From: Leuctra nigra
Lineage: Eukaryota > Arthropoda > Insecta > Plecoptera > Leuctridae
Length of the DNA stretch: 64,000 bases
NCBI GenBank assembly: GCA_934045905.1
Contig: OW203762.1
Location: 9,672,001 to 9,736,000 of the forward strand
Direction: 5' to 3'
The notes under the pieces were generated by a model that saw only the letters and a list, made by a program, of their open reading frames with translations, did not search any database and was not told the origin of the DNA. Positions 12,121 to 23,790 of this stretch are shown in pieces (the first letter of the stretch is position 1; each line of letters begins with the position of its first letter). The position numbers were made by a program, and so were the translations under genes.

Positions 12121-12560
12121 CGGCGCGTCAACGACGAGGTTATATTGCACACATTAATTTTTACTTTATAACTTTGTTGAATTAAGTGGAGGACATGGGG
12201 AGGGGGTTAACCTAACGGGCCCGATCCGGGGGAGTCCAGCACTGGTGGGAAGGCCAGGCCGGAAGGGGGACGGACCGAGGGGTGTAAGGATTCGGGCCGG
12301 CGGAACCCGATTTCAGGGGGACCACCATCTCGAGGGGGAAGGCCGGCCCGATGGGGACCGCAAATTAAGGGAGGGCATGGATAGGTCCACCCTGGCTGCT
12401 CTTTGTCTGGACCTCACCACTGATCTGTCCGGCATGGGTAGCCCTTACACATGAGCATATGCTCGCCGGCGTAGCTGCAATGGGTCATTGGCCAGCACAA
12501 ACCCCACCACCGCGATAAGGTGGCAGCCGTCAGTGGGGCCAATAGGTTCATTTTCCAGGA
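12121..12560 (+). repeat. GC-rich dispersed repeat, possibly a LINE 5' region
   Basis: The sequence from CGGCGCG through GTGGAGGACA and CTAACGGGCCCGATCCGGGG closely matches 48345-48500. The segment is strongly GC-rich and contains short open frames but no recognisable domain. Its composition and position suggest a non-LTR retrotransposon 5' untranslated region, but no associated reverse transcriptase is present, so the class is inferred. Confidence 0.45.
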
Positions 12561-12719
12561 AATTATAAAACAAAAACTCTTCCACTGTGTGTTTTTCTTG
12601 GTTTCTACAATGATCCACTCATGGCGTTTCCACTGGCTGCACTGGTGCTGCACTCCGTTTGTAATTTGCATTGGGTTTTGTATGGTGACGTCATTTCAGT
12701 GCAGCCCCAGTGCAGCCAG

Positions 12720-13510
12720 TTCAGACGGCTGGGTAGTGAGTTTGACCTTGAAGAGTTTTTTAATCGATTTTTATCAATATCTTTTTCCAGTGTAATTGTT
12801 AACAAAATAGGGCTATGGACGTGAATTCAGAACAGTTCAATGAAAATAATTTCATAGTTTGGAATAAGCTATTTGTTTAATTGTGTCCAACAGGTGTTTA
12901 GAACCCGAAAATTACTAAATTTTCGGGTTCTAAACACCTGTTTAACAAAATAAATCTAATAACTTATTCCAAACTATGAAATTATTTTCATTGAACTGTT
13001 CTGAATTCACGTCCATAGCCCTCATGGGCGCCCGCAGGATTTCTTCCAGGTGGGGGCAGGTCAAGGAAAACAATATTTCACGGGTTTAAGGGGGGTGTGG
13101 GGGGCGCGCCCCCCACCCTGCGCCGCAGGGCGTTTTTTGGTTTTTGGACACTTTGAAATCAATTTTGAGACGTTTTGAGGTGTATTTTGTTGAAATATTC
13201 AATATTTTTTAATTATTGCACTTTGGGGTGGTGGGGGACATGTTCAAAACTGCCCCGCACGGCATTTTTTTGATTTATTACACTGTGAAATAAATTTTAT
13301 TTTAGTTCTTTTGGTTACAAAATGATACTATACGTTAAACCCCATACAATTTTTATGATTTCCTGACATCCAGGGGGGGGCACGCGCCCCCCCTTGCCCC
13401 CCCCTGCGGGCGCCCATGAGCCCTATTTTGTTAACAATTACACTGGAAAAAGATATTGATAAAAATCGATTAAAAAACTCGTCAAGGCCACGCTCACTAC
13501 CAAGCCCTCT
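12720..13510. mobile_element. Foldback element with a TIR element nested in one arm
   Basis: The left arm (GGTAGTGAGTTTGACCTTGA onward, through AATCGATTTTTATCAATATC and the GACGTGAATTCAGAACAG segment) is mirrored in the right arm, with the centre near 12918 around GAACCCGAAAATT. The right arm is interrupted at 13023-13418 by another element. Subtracting that insertion makes the two arms nearly equal. A further short CTGGCTGCACTGG hairpin lies just outside the left arm at about 12630-12722. Confidence 0.75.
13023..13418. mobile_element. TIR element, 396 bp, first of two copies
   Basis: It begins CATGGGCGCCCGCAGG and ends with the reverse complement. The 6-bp AGCCCT is duplicated on both sides (13017-13022 and 13419-13424). 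The opposite arm of the surrounding foldback preserves the uninterrupted target (about 12810-12822). The ends are extremely GC-rich (long runs of G and C), while the centre is AT-rich. A second copy is at 22213-22617 in the other orientation. Confidence 0.85.
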
Positions 13511-13815
13511 TAAAAACGCCATAAGTGTTCCAACTTAGGTACTACATATTTATTTGATTTTATCACATTTAACCATAGAATCTCATCACTAAAAGGCTCT
13601 AGTTTAGTAATTAATTAACACAGAAAAGTAAACAGCCTTTAAGGCTACATTTATTTATTATCTCACTAATTTATTGAAGGTTGTTTACTTGTCTGTGGTA
13701 ATAATACGAATACCGCTGTTCATACAGCTCGGCTTCACTGCCAAGAAATGTACAAATAAAAATTTCACAATTTACGAGACATGGGGGTTTAACGACCTCA
13801 CGTTATCTATTACAG

Positions 13816-13944
13816 GTGACTGGCCAGGCCCCTCACCAGACCCCTGCCGTCAACCAGGCCCCTGCAGTCGCCCAGTCGCCTCGCCCGAAGGCCGTCGCCC
13901 CCCAGACCCCCCCACTGAGGATGGAGGCCCCCCCGTTGCCTGGG
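13816..13944 (+). CDS. Host gene, exon D (Pro/Ala/Gln-rich)
   Basis: The acceptor TATCTATTACAG is followed by 43 complete codons and the donor GGG|GTATGT. The peptide starts VTGQAPHQTPAVNQAPAVAQ, contains SPRPKAVAPQTPP and ends PPLPG; it is low-complexity and probably disordered. Phase is 0 at both ends. The ~45 bp of intron before the acceptor (AATTTACGAGA...TTTAACGACCT...TTATCTATTACAG) resemble the sequence before the exon at 45739, which suggests the two exons are ancient duplicates. Function unknown. Confidence 0.7.
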
Positions 13945-14200
13945 GTATGTCCATGTCAAATAGAACTAACATCTGACATTATAGAACCGCAAGCTCAAAG
14001 TCATACAACTTTGTCTTCAACTCTCACATCCTGTTCCTGGCTTCTCAAACATTTCACTCAAATAGTTTCTTGAAACAAATTAAAATTGAGAGATTTTTGG
14101 TAAAATTTTATGAGAGTAGGTAAGCCATAAAGTTGAAGATGAAGGACTTGATGCTGTTCTTGCTTTTCTATATTCAAAACTGTTTGACATATACACATTA

Positions 14201-14277
14201 AGGCTGCGTTTCACCAAGTTTCTAAACTCGGTTTAGAGGCGGTAAACCTGGTTTAAAATCTTGCTGAAATGCAGCCT
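14201..14277. mobile_element. Small TIR element, 77 bp
   Basis: AGGCTGCGTTTCA at the left is mirrored by TGAAATGCAGCCT at the right, and TA flanks both ends (14199-14200, 14278-14279). This is the layout of a mariner-type MITE. The interior (CTAAACTCGGTTTAGAGG) is itself partly self-complementary. Confidence 0.6.
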
Positions 14278-15307
14278 TATTTGTGTATTTCCTCTAAAAC
14301 CACTTCAAACCGTTCGAACAACAAAGTGACGAACTCTGAACTCAATTGAATTTGATCCAGATTACTTCGAGAAGTGAGTGAAGTGAATCGTATTAAATAC
14401 AATACGTACGTACAATACAATTAGCATAGAAAACAAGCGCAAAGATTGCACAAAGATTGTTTTGTCTTCGTCTCCAACTAAAATAATTTGAAACTCGTGG
14501 TAATTAAATAAATGTTATCGATGTATGTTCAGTTAAAGTGACTCACTCTTTATTCAGTTAAGAGTTCAGCTACTTTTTAGTAAGATTTTGAAGGGACCAG
14601 GATAAAAAAAATACTAAAGTGAAAAACGTAGGACTATTGAGACAATTTAACATGTGTTCTCATGGGTACTTTTGAAAAAACGTAGGGTAAAAAACGTATG
14701 AGGAGAAACATACGTATACTAAAGACGTTCCACTGCAATAGAAAACGGTTGTCGAGTGTCTAAATCAACGCTAAGATAACTTAAAAGGTGATTGCGGAAA
14801 ATTTACAACTTTATTAATGAATGTAGATTTTAAAATTACCTTCTTTAAAGAATGGAATTATTTTGCTACAAGTATTTTTGGACAATGTAGAAATTTGTTT
14901 CTACCTAGAAGATAGGTAGGTTTAATTATAGAGAGTCAAATAAATTTGGTCATCACGTAAATTATGTGTGCAAGAAGATTTCTAAGAAAATATAATTGTA
15001 ATGTAGGTATTACGTGTGAGCAAATGTACCTACCAAGTGTCTTTATGGACTTTATAGAACAAGTGTTTTATTTAGAATTGGAATTTCACCTTATTTTGAC
15101 TTCTGTGCCACTGCCACACTTTTTTACTTATTGGCAATTCTGACTTTGACTTATTATAGAAACTACAAAATAGAGCAATGCATATATATACATAATTCTT
15201 AAAGGTGATATACCACACCACAGACAAGTAATTTGTACTACCTACTTACACCTAAATCTTAGTATGATATGATAGAGATGCATTTCAGATTTATTTTATA
15301 CTTAAAT

Positions 15308-15516
15308 GCCTGATTTACACGGTCACATTTATTGATCAACTTCTGTGTCACGGTCTTTGGCACAGTCTTTGTCACATTTGTTAAAGGAAATTAGAACATG
15401 TTTTATGTTCGGTGACAGAAAGTTGCTTGGTATAAATGCAAAAATGTGTGAAAATTAACATTGTCAAAGCATGTGACACAGAAGTTGTTCAATAAATGTG
15501 ACCGTGTAAATTAGGC
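15308..15516. mobile_element. TIR element, about 209 bp
   Basis: The left arm GCCTGATTTACACGGTCACA through CAACTTCTGTGTCA is mirrored by the right arm ending TGTGACCGTGTAAATTAGGC, about 43 bp in total. The flanks are TTAAAT and TTTAAA; I do not see an exact duplication, so the superfamily stays open. Confidence 0.7.
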
Positions 15517-15579
15517 TTTAAAGTAGTTAATTTTTTCTACCAACCACTAGGTATGTATACTTAACACATTTAAAATTGA

Positions 15580-15790
15580 TCGGTGAGCAAATTTGAATGA
15601 CTGCTGGTCAGGTCATGTTCCATATCAATCAAAGATTGTTATTATCATTGAAATGTGAGGTCACCTACTAGAGTGAGACAAAGAGATTGCTTGGACTGAC
15701 TTCTGATGGTGCGATCTAAAAAATTTCAGCCAATCAGATTTATTGAACAATCAAATTTAAATGTGCTAAGTTTAAAATCAAAGTTGAATT
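15580..15790. repeat. Fragment of a dispersed repeat shared with 28130-28250 and 35670-35970
   Basis: The segment GATCGGTGAGCAAATTTGAATGACTGCTGGTCA and the following TGTGAGGTCACCTACTAGAGTGAGAC are found, inverted, around 35815-35920. A shorter relative is at 28145-28200. The family probably has ACACTTGGCACAAC-like ends. No coding capacity is seen. Confidence 0.5.
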
Positions 15791-17655
15791 TTTAACATTA
15801 CAAGAGCAAGTTCCATTTATAATATTGTTATTGATTGTAAAACTAAACTGCTCAAGTACCTACTCTCAAATGTCTATAGTTCAATCAAGGTGATGAACTA
15901 TACAATGATTCCAGTAGCAAAAAACTAAGTTACGTACATATTATAGCTTTAAAAGGAATCTCTCATGTACCTATTTACTGGAAGCGCACAGTTTATTAAA
16001 GTGTTTTGTTTTTGTTTGTTTTTAAGTTTTGTATTCACGCTGTCAGAGTGCTAAAAACTCAGATATTAGCGGCCATTTTTTTTTTAAATTTAAGACACTT
16101 AAAAATGCCAACTACTGGAGTAACGTCCTCGAAAAATTCACTACGATTATTTGATGATTAATTTCTATTTATCGCTTTGAGGTCGTAACTCGTAATGTAC
16201 TAATCCAGTGCGTGGCATTATTTAGTCTCGTAAGCTTGAAATTGTCGCAAATATCTCTTTTTAAATTCTCTTAGTGTGAAGACAAAACTAGAATAGAAAC
16301 AAACACTCTGAAGAACTGTACTTTCCTGTTAGTTACCTTACGCTGGCCTCTTAAATCCATGTTTATAAAGTTGATTGAGGAACTGACAAACAGATGAGGT
16401 AATGTGATGTTAAACTTGAACTGTTGTGATGTTTTTGTACCTACTTAGGTAACGTTGTAATTTACATCATTACCTAATTGGGAACATTTTAATATGTAAT
16501 GTGTGTTTTATAAATAAACAAATAAAATGTATGTTTCGAGAAAAGTGTTGCGATTCATGTGGTTATGCACCAAATTCAATAGAAATTTAAATATTCAGGG
16601 AAATAAATTCAGAAAAAGTTCTGCTTCTTTTTATGGTTTCTACAATTGTTCCAAAAAGTTTTTCAGTAATTGCCTACATATTTGATCAAGGTCATAGTTT
16701 AGTACAACAATCTGGTTTTAGTGAGTAAACATTTAGTTTTAATGAGAAAATGAATCACGACGCAGGATGAATTGTCGCTGAGGTACGTAACAAACTGTTA
16801 TATCTGTTGATTTAGTAATTAACTTGAACTGAATTCGCTTATTTCCATGACAGTGCCTTACTCATGAATCTGTCTGTTTAACTCAAGATTTGTGTTCTAT
16901 AGAAGTGAAATATGATCAGGAAATTGCTATTGGTTTTACGCAATTTCTCTGTGAGTAGAATCGATTTGAATCGTTTTCAAATGAAAACTGGCGAAATCAG
17001 GCTATTTATATTTGTACTAATGACTGATTATCTCTTTATTTAATCCTGTACAAATATTTGCAATTGTTTTTGTAATGTCCAATAATATCTGTACCTATGA
17101 GGTAGAAGGTCGGAAGTCCATTTCAATGATTCTTTAACATGAGCTCAAAAACCAGTAATTTTGTCTGATCCAATCATATTTGTGATGTCGGCATGGGTCA
17201 TTGTGTAAGAGAATACTTCAATATAACTATTAGTGGACATCAGTCATGACATTGACAGAGCTTGAGTACATCATTCCGAAAGTATTCACCTAAACATTGA
17301 GCGAATGGACTTCTGGACTTTTACCACTGAGTTACAGATATGATCTAGGTGCCAAACTCTCCCCTATAGTTCTCTATTGTTCTATGTTCAGATTGACCCG
17401 ACATTGATTATGTATGTAATTAGGTTTGATTCTAAATGTCCTTGTGGTATCGGTTCACTTGCAAAGAGGATATTTAGAATACACCTCGAGGCCATTTCTT
17501 GAGATTCACGCTGTAAGAATTCGAAGTCTAAGAATATTTCAAATAATTGTTTCGATGACAAATTCCACTGCCATGTTCGGGTGGAACTGTTTGATTTAAT
17601 ATCAATTACTTGTGAATCTCACCCCCGACACAATCACATCTGGACCTCAGAGGGG

Positions 17656-17790
17656 TTATTCTAAATTCCCTTGTCGTCTCGTTTCACGTGATACGGGCTC
17701 ACTGCACACTGGAGTGCTATCTATTTAACACGGTAGTGACGCCGTATCAATTGATACGAGACGACAAGGAAATTTAGAATAACCCTCCAG
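17656..17790. mobile_element. TIR element, about 135 bp
   Basis: GGGTTATTCTAAATTCCCTT followed by GTCGTCTCG is mirrored by CGAGACGACAAGGAAATTTAGAATAACCC. A decayed relative lies just upstream (about 17425-17490), where the TTCTAAATGTCCTTGTGGT motif recurs. No target duplication could be assigned. Confidence 0.6.
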
Positions 17791-18000
17791 AGGTAGAAGG
17801 ATCCAAGTCATTTCTGTTTTTCCGGAGGCTGCTTTCGTCCAACTTGGGTAACGGTTTGATAAAACTATGTATAGTTTGTTTTCATCTTCACTTATCAGCT
17901 TGGATGTGAAATAAATAATACGTTAGGTACACTTCTAACAGTCACAAACTTTATTAGCTTTCTTTGGTTTTCATTTAATATTTTATTTTCCTTTAGCCTA

Positions 18001-21000
18001 TGGGTCATTTCGCCTCAGAACAACCAACGAATTTTCATGACCCCTTTCAATTATGATCAAACTTGGTGAAGTTGTTGTTAAAAGCACACGTATTTTTTTG
18101 TTTGGTCAATTTTGTCCCCCTTCTGGTACTTTCACCCCTTCGAAAATCTCACTTTTTAAGAAACCCTTATATGCATAACTGCTTGTAACTTTGGACCTGT
18201 TTGAGATATTTAAGTGATCTTTTTTAACATTTGTACACAAATGTAATTAATTTCATAATACGCAATGATAAATATAATTATTATTTAAATAAGGGGTGAC
18301 CAAACCAAATTTTGACTTTAAATAGGCCCCCCCAATAAAAGACATTTTTTAAAATTCTGAAAAATTATATCTCGTTTATCATTATTATGTTAACATTCCC
18401 TGAAATTTTCAGAGTGGTAAAATGTTTTGTTATTTTTTTATGCATTAAAGTTCACCGTCTTATTTTGGAAGATCATAAAATTTCACTCTCCGTGTGGTAT
18501 TATGATATTAGGTGTGCTTCAATTATTGATTAAAATGAATCAGTGTTAGAATAATGACACAATTATATATTGATTTTGTCAGTTACGCGATCTTATTAAA
18601 TAGGGGTGACCAAATCGGGAATGGTATTACAGCAATTTAATATCCACTGATGCAGTCTTAATTTTTAGATTATGCGCTATTTCTCAGTACATTTTGGTGT
18701 TCGAAATCGCCTACGATTGTATAGATGTTCTTTGTTTGTCAGTTTTAATTGAGAGTTCAATGAAATATATGCAATGAGATGATTATATATTTTTATATAC
18801 ATAATTTTACTGTGGTGATAATAATTGGTAAATTTTTTGGTTGACGCTAGTAAAAGCCCCGTAACCTCGCCAAGGTCTCAACAATTGTATTGGGTATTTT
18901 TTTATTGTGGAAAGGTTAAAACCACATACTGACATGTGAGAGAAAAGGGATCACTTCGGGACTTTAACGATTTCATCTTTAGATTGAGCGGCATATGAAT
19001 AGATTTTGGTGGATACAATGGAAACTGAGACAGGAATGAAGCAATGAAGTTTCTGAGTTCCAGTGATGGTGCGTGAACTCAGAAACCTTTCATTCAGGTG
19101 TCTTGCAGAAAGTGAAGTCGACGGCTTCAATGTTCGACCGTGCCCACTCATGACTATGAGTGGGCACGGAAGAAGACCACGCAGCCGAGGCAAGACTCCT
19201 GAATGATAGGTTTCTGAGTTCACGCACCATCACTGGAACTCAGAAACTTCATTGCTTCATTCCTGTCTCAGTTTCCATTTTCTCCACCAAAATCTATTCA
19301 TATGCCGCTCAATCTAAAGATGAAATCGTTAAAGTCCCGAAGTGATCCCTTTTCTCTCACATGTCAGTCTGTGGTTTTAACCTTTCCACAATAAAAAAAT
19401 ACCCAATACAATTGTTGAGACCTTGGCGAGGTTACGGGGCTTTTACTAGCGTCAACCAAAAAATTAACCAATTATTTTCACAGTAAAATTATGTATATAT
19501 ATAAAAATATATAATCATCTCATTGCATATATTTCATTGAACTCTCAATTAAAACTTACAAACAAAGAACGTCTATACAATCGTTAACGATTGCGAACAC
19601 CAAAATGTACTGAGAAATAGCGCATAATCTAAAAATTAAGACTGCATCAGTGGATATTAAATTGCTGTAATACCATTCCCGATTTGGTCACCTCTATTTA
19701 AAAATATCGCGTAACTGACAAAATCAATATAGAATTGTGTCATTATTCTAACACTGATTCATTTTAATCAATAATTGAAGCACACCTAATCTAGTGGAGC
19801 GGTCGCTCCACCCAGCCAAGTCGTACCGTACACTCACACGCACTCAACATACCGTAAATGCCTAATAACTGAGGAGCAGACCAACCACTTTTACTGTAAG
19901 CAACAACATGGCATTTTCGGCCTACTGGATCATAAAATTGGAAAATCTCACATTGTTGTGAAATATCTTAATTTCGAGCTATGGCCCACCCCACTCCATA
20001 TACTAAATTTGGGAACAATAGGTTATGCCATTTGCGTGCTAGAGGGCCGTGAAAACAGTGAAATTACACCCCTTTTAAAACCTATCTGATGATGATGATA
20101 ATGATATCAGGAAACACCGCTATCACCGCCACAGCCTAAACGGCTTAGCCGATCGATCTGAAATTTTTACCACATGTGCACTTTTGGCGTCTGAGGTGCC
20201 TTTTTATAAATCAAACCGGTAGTCGCCATTTTGAAACCGGAAGTGACGTCATATCTCAAAAACGGCTTAACCGATCGGAACGAAATTTGCGCCAATCGAT
20301 TCAGACGGTCCTCTTTATGAAATAACAATAGTTAAATTAAAGTTTTCTAATTACTGAAACCGGAAATGACGTCATAGTTTAGCGAAATCTGCTTGAATTC
20401 ACTTCCCTTTATATAAAAACCAACTATATATTCAGAAGGCTTATAATGAAATATTAGTATTTATATACATATTAATACCTACAATGTGTAAGAGCTTTCA
20501 GCCGCCATTTTGAAAACCGGAAGTGATGCCATATCTCGAAAACGGCTGGACCTGTTGGAACGATGCTTTCGCAATTCTTCATGGCATATCACTTTAAGTT
20601 TAAATTTAGCTCCAAACAATATTTTTTTAGTAACTAATTCGGAAATGGCGTATTTTTTTAAAGGAATTAGCCATTGTTGCCCTAATAAGTTTTACAAGTT
20701 GTGTAAATAAACTAAAAAAATAAGTGATATCCCCATAAAAAACACTCCGTGTAAAAAAACAGCCAAGTCTCTTCAACTAAAAAAAAAAATTATGAAATCT
20801 AAAAATTCTGCACTGAAACGTAGTGATATCAAAAAATGAGCCAAGTCAAAACTTTATTTGAAAATTAAAAAATACTTGGCGCATCGTTTTTTTAGGGCAT
20901 TGTAGGTATAGGTACTATAAGTATATGTATTTATATCTAGCCTATACTTATAAGCTATTTATATACACGATGCGCCAAGTATTTTTTAATTTTCAAATAA

Positions 21001-21647
21001 AGTTTTGACTTGGCTCATTTTTTGATATCACTACGTTTCAGTGCAGAATTTTTAGATTTCATAATTTTTTTTTTTAGTTGAAGAGACTTGGCTGTTTTTT
21101 TACACGGAGTGTTTTTTATGGGGTATCATAATACCACACGGAGAGTGAAATTTTATGATCTTCCAAAATACGACGGTGAACTTTAATGCATAAAAAAATA
21201 ACAAAACATTTTACCACTCTGAAAATTTCAGGGAATGTTAACATAATAATGTTAAACAAGATATAATATTTTCAGAATTTTAAAAAATGTCTTTTTTTGG
21301 GGGGGCCCATTTAAAGTCAAAATTTGGTTTGGTCCCCCATTATTTAAAAAATAATTATTTTTATCATTGCGTTTTATGAAACTACTTACATTTGTGTACA
21401 AATGTTAAAAAAGATCACTAAAATATCTCAAACAGGTCCAAAGTTACAAGCAGTTATGTATAAGGGTTTATTAAAAAGTGAGATTTTCGAAGGGGTGAAA
21501 GTACCAGAAGGGGGACAAAATTGACCAAACAAAAAAATACGTGTATCATTTTTTGCTTTTAACAACAACTTCACCAAGTTTGATCAGAATCGGAAGGGGT
21601 CATGGAAATTTTCGCGATTTTTGGTGGTTCTGAGGTGGAATTACCCC
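18001..21647. mobile_element. Large foldback element (about 2.3 kb before a nested insertion)
   Basis: The ends TGGGTCATTTCGCCTCAGAAC and GTTCTGAGGTGGAATTACCCC are imperfect inverted repeats, with TA outside each. Each half mirrors the other over its whole length: left arm 18001-19152, right arm 19156-19789 plus 21124-21647. The centre is CCGTGCCCACTCAT-GACT-ATGAGTGGGCACGG near 19154. Once the insertion at 19790-21123 is removed, the arms measure about 1152 and 1160 bp. Short frames occur as mirror copies in both arms, but no transposase is recognisable. Confidence 0.85.
19790..21123 (+). mobile_element. Hairpin-tailed dispersed element, copy 1 (Helitron-like insertion)
   Basis: It starts TCTAGTGGAGCGGTCGCTCC, containing the perfect 18-base palindrome GTGGAGCGGTCGCTCCAC. 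It carries a body with repeated modules (GCCATTTTGAAACCGGAAGTGACGTCAT type, three visible) and finishes with a hairpin of about 393 bp (20731-21123) ending TTTTTTATGGGG. It interrupts the right arm of a foldback; the left arm keeps the empty site at 18507/18508. The insertion lies between A and T with no duplicated bases. No protein is encoded. Confidence 0.85.
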
Positions 21648-22212
21648 TATTTTGATGTTTTCTATATTGAATAGTTTTTTATTTACTGCTGATGTAGATA
21701 CCTAACTAAAATGTGGTTGAAATATAGAGATTTGTAATAAAAATGAAGATTGTGACCGTTCAAAGTATAACGTTTTTAATTACTTGCTGGCTTGGTTTTA
21801 TTTAGGTACTTTAATGTTAAAATATGGCAGATAAACTAACATTGTAATAGGTACTAACTTCGTTTGTAATTCTCTATTGCTCAAAAAGGTCTAAGAACCT
21901 TGATTTTTTACCAAATTGAAATATCTTTGTTTAAAAAATGCACTCAACAAAATAAAATGGTATTCGATGGCATCCGATGAAGTCTATTCTAGCTTGTGTA
22001 GTGATGGGACACCCATTTCATTTCAATTCATTGAAAATTTTCAAGACCCTTTGAAATTTTCATTTGAAAGTTTTCAATTTTTTTAACTTTCCGACAGCAG
22101 TTGGTACACTGTTAGTAACACCTTTAAACTTATTTCAGCTTATTCTTGTGCAGGTGTAGGTGCTAGCTTCGCACTATTATACATCTCTTTTCACTGGTCT
22201 CCATTATGCCAT

Positions 22213-22224
22213 CATGGGCATCCA

Positions 22225-22262
<38 letters not shown>

Positions 22263-22617
22263 AGGTCAGGATTTAAACATCAACTTTTGGTGTTGCTACA
22301 GTTTCATTTTGTAAACAAAAAAATTTAAAATATCATTTCAGAGGGTCAAAAAAACCAAAAATGCCCTGCGGGTTTTTAACAACGTGTCAAATTTTTCAAA
22401 AATATTGAGTAGGTATTTTAACAAAATACAGCTCATTACGTCTCAAAATTGATTTCAAAGTATCCAAAAAACCAAATAAGGCTGCGGGGCAGTGTGTGGA
22501 GCCTCTCACCCCTTAAAACCGTGGAAAATTGTTTTTCTAGGCTTACCCCCCCCCCCCCCCCCCCCCCCCCGCCCCCCCCCCCCACCCCCCCTTGCAGAAA
22601 TCCTGCAGATACCCATG
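22213..22617. mobile_element. TIR element with homopolymer G and C tracts, second copy
   Basis: CATGGGCATCCACGG at the left and CCTGCAGATACCCATG at the right are inverted relatives of the ends of the element at 13023. The inner sequence (TTTGGTTTTTTGGATACTTTGAAATC family) matches it in opposite orientation. About 50 consecutive G residues follow the left end, and long C runs precede the right end. The tract lengths may be unreliable in the assembly. Confidence 0.75.
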
Positions 22618-22818
22618 CATGGCAGGGATTCTCTTTAGAAATGTTTTATAACATAACACCTCGCATATTAATGACAAATCAGCACAATGCAAGTATTGTA
22701 AATGGCAATCAACGATAAACGTTACGTATAATTTTTACATGCAAGCACATGAAAATTTTTTTTTCACAATTTTCACATCAAATGAACAATGAAATGAAAT
22801 GTTTCACAATGGACATGA

Positions 22819-23060
22819 AATGAATGTCTTGAGGAGAATCATGGGGAAAACCAGACTGGACAGAGTGCGAAATGAGAACGTAAGGGACAGTTGTGGAGTT
22901 ACGGATGTGGCGGAATGGATTACTGAAAGAAGAGTTTTGTGGGATGAGCATGTGACAAGGATGGAGCCGGAGCGATTAGTGAGGGTAGCAAGAGACCATC
23001 GTCCCCGAGGCAGGAGGAGAATAGGTCGACCCAAACAAAAGATGGAAGGATTCTCTTTAA
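22819..23060 (+). pseudogene. LINE reverse-transcriptase C-terminal relic
   Basis: The frame reads NVLRRIMGKTRLDRVRNENV, then RVLWDEHVTRMEPERLVRVA and RPRGRRRIGRPKQKM. This is the familiar C-terminal pattern of RTE/Jockey-like LINE polymerases (RRI.G..R.DR.RNE...; LW.GHV.RM; GRRR.GRP). There is no catalytic reverse transcriptase core nearby, so it is a truncated fossil. The conserved GHV position reads EHV, a sign of decay. Confidence 0.65.
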
Positions 23061-23790
23061 TTATAAATTGGTTAAAAACAGGATTATATCCTATATTCAA
23101 GGAGAAGAAGAAAAGAATTTTCACATCGAAATTTGCATGTTATTATTTTTTTGAAATGTGACATGCATAGGTGTACGAGTTATTTGTGCAAATTTTAAAC
23201 CATGAAAAATTCATGAATTTTCATGAAAATTTTCATGAAAAATTCCATCACTAAGCTTGTGCTTTGTTTAAATACCATTTTATATTTTGTTGAGTGTACA
23301 TTGGACTTTCGTATGCTTGCATTTCCTGGCTTTGGACTTGTCTTTAGCGCTTGCATACTCTCTCAAGGTAATTATGAGTGATGACATAACATATTTGTCA
23401 AATACGTTCAACATTCCAGGCTCTCAATCTCAAGGTGAAGTTGAGAACATGTTTAGATGCATGGTTTGGATGATTTACTGAGCTACCTACGAGGGTTTTA
23501 CAGCTTTCTCAATTCCACGTAGGAATAATCGACCTTGAAATCGAGAGTCATTCCGTTTATTTGATTGCCATTAAAAACAATTTATTCAATATCAAGACCT
23601 ACACAGATATTTTACAGTCATTAAAAAACACGAGCTAAGACTATGGCTGGATTGTGGATTTCAAGGTTAAATACTCTCACATGGTATGATGTTTTTAACA
23701 GAATATTTCCTTATGAAAAGTGCAGAAAATCTATATAAAATTGAAATTGTGTTGCCATGGCGAAACGGACGTCTAGAAGTTTGTATTTCT

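Noticed and set aside
12245..12454. Gly/Arg-rich open frame in the GC-rich repeat
   Set aside because: The related copy at 48339 does not preserve this frame, so selection for a protein is not indicated.
18951..19345. The same peptide (ending DEIVKVPK) encoded in opposite directions, considered as a gene pair
   Set aside because: It is explained by the two arms of the foldback centred near 19154; no protein family is recognisable.
22449..22718. Open frame with a polyproline run
   Set aside because: The prolines come from the poly-C tract of a TIR element, not from a gene.
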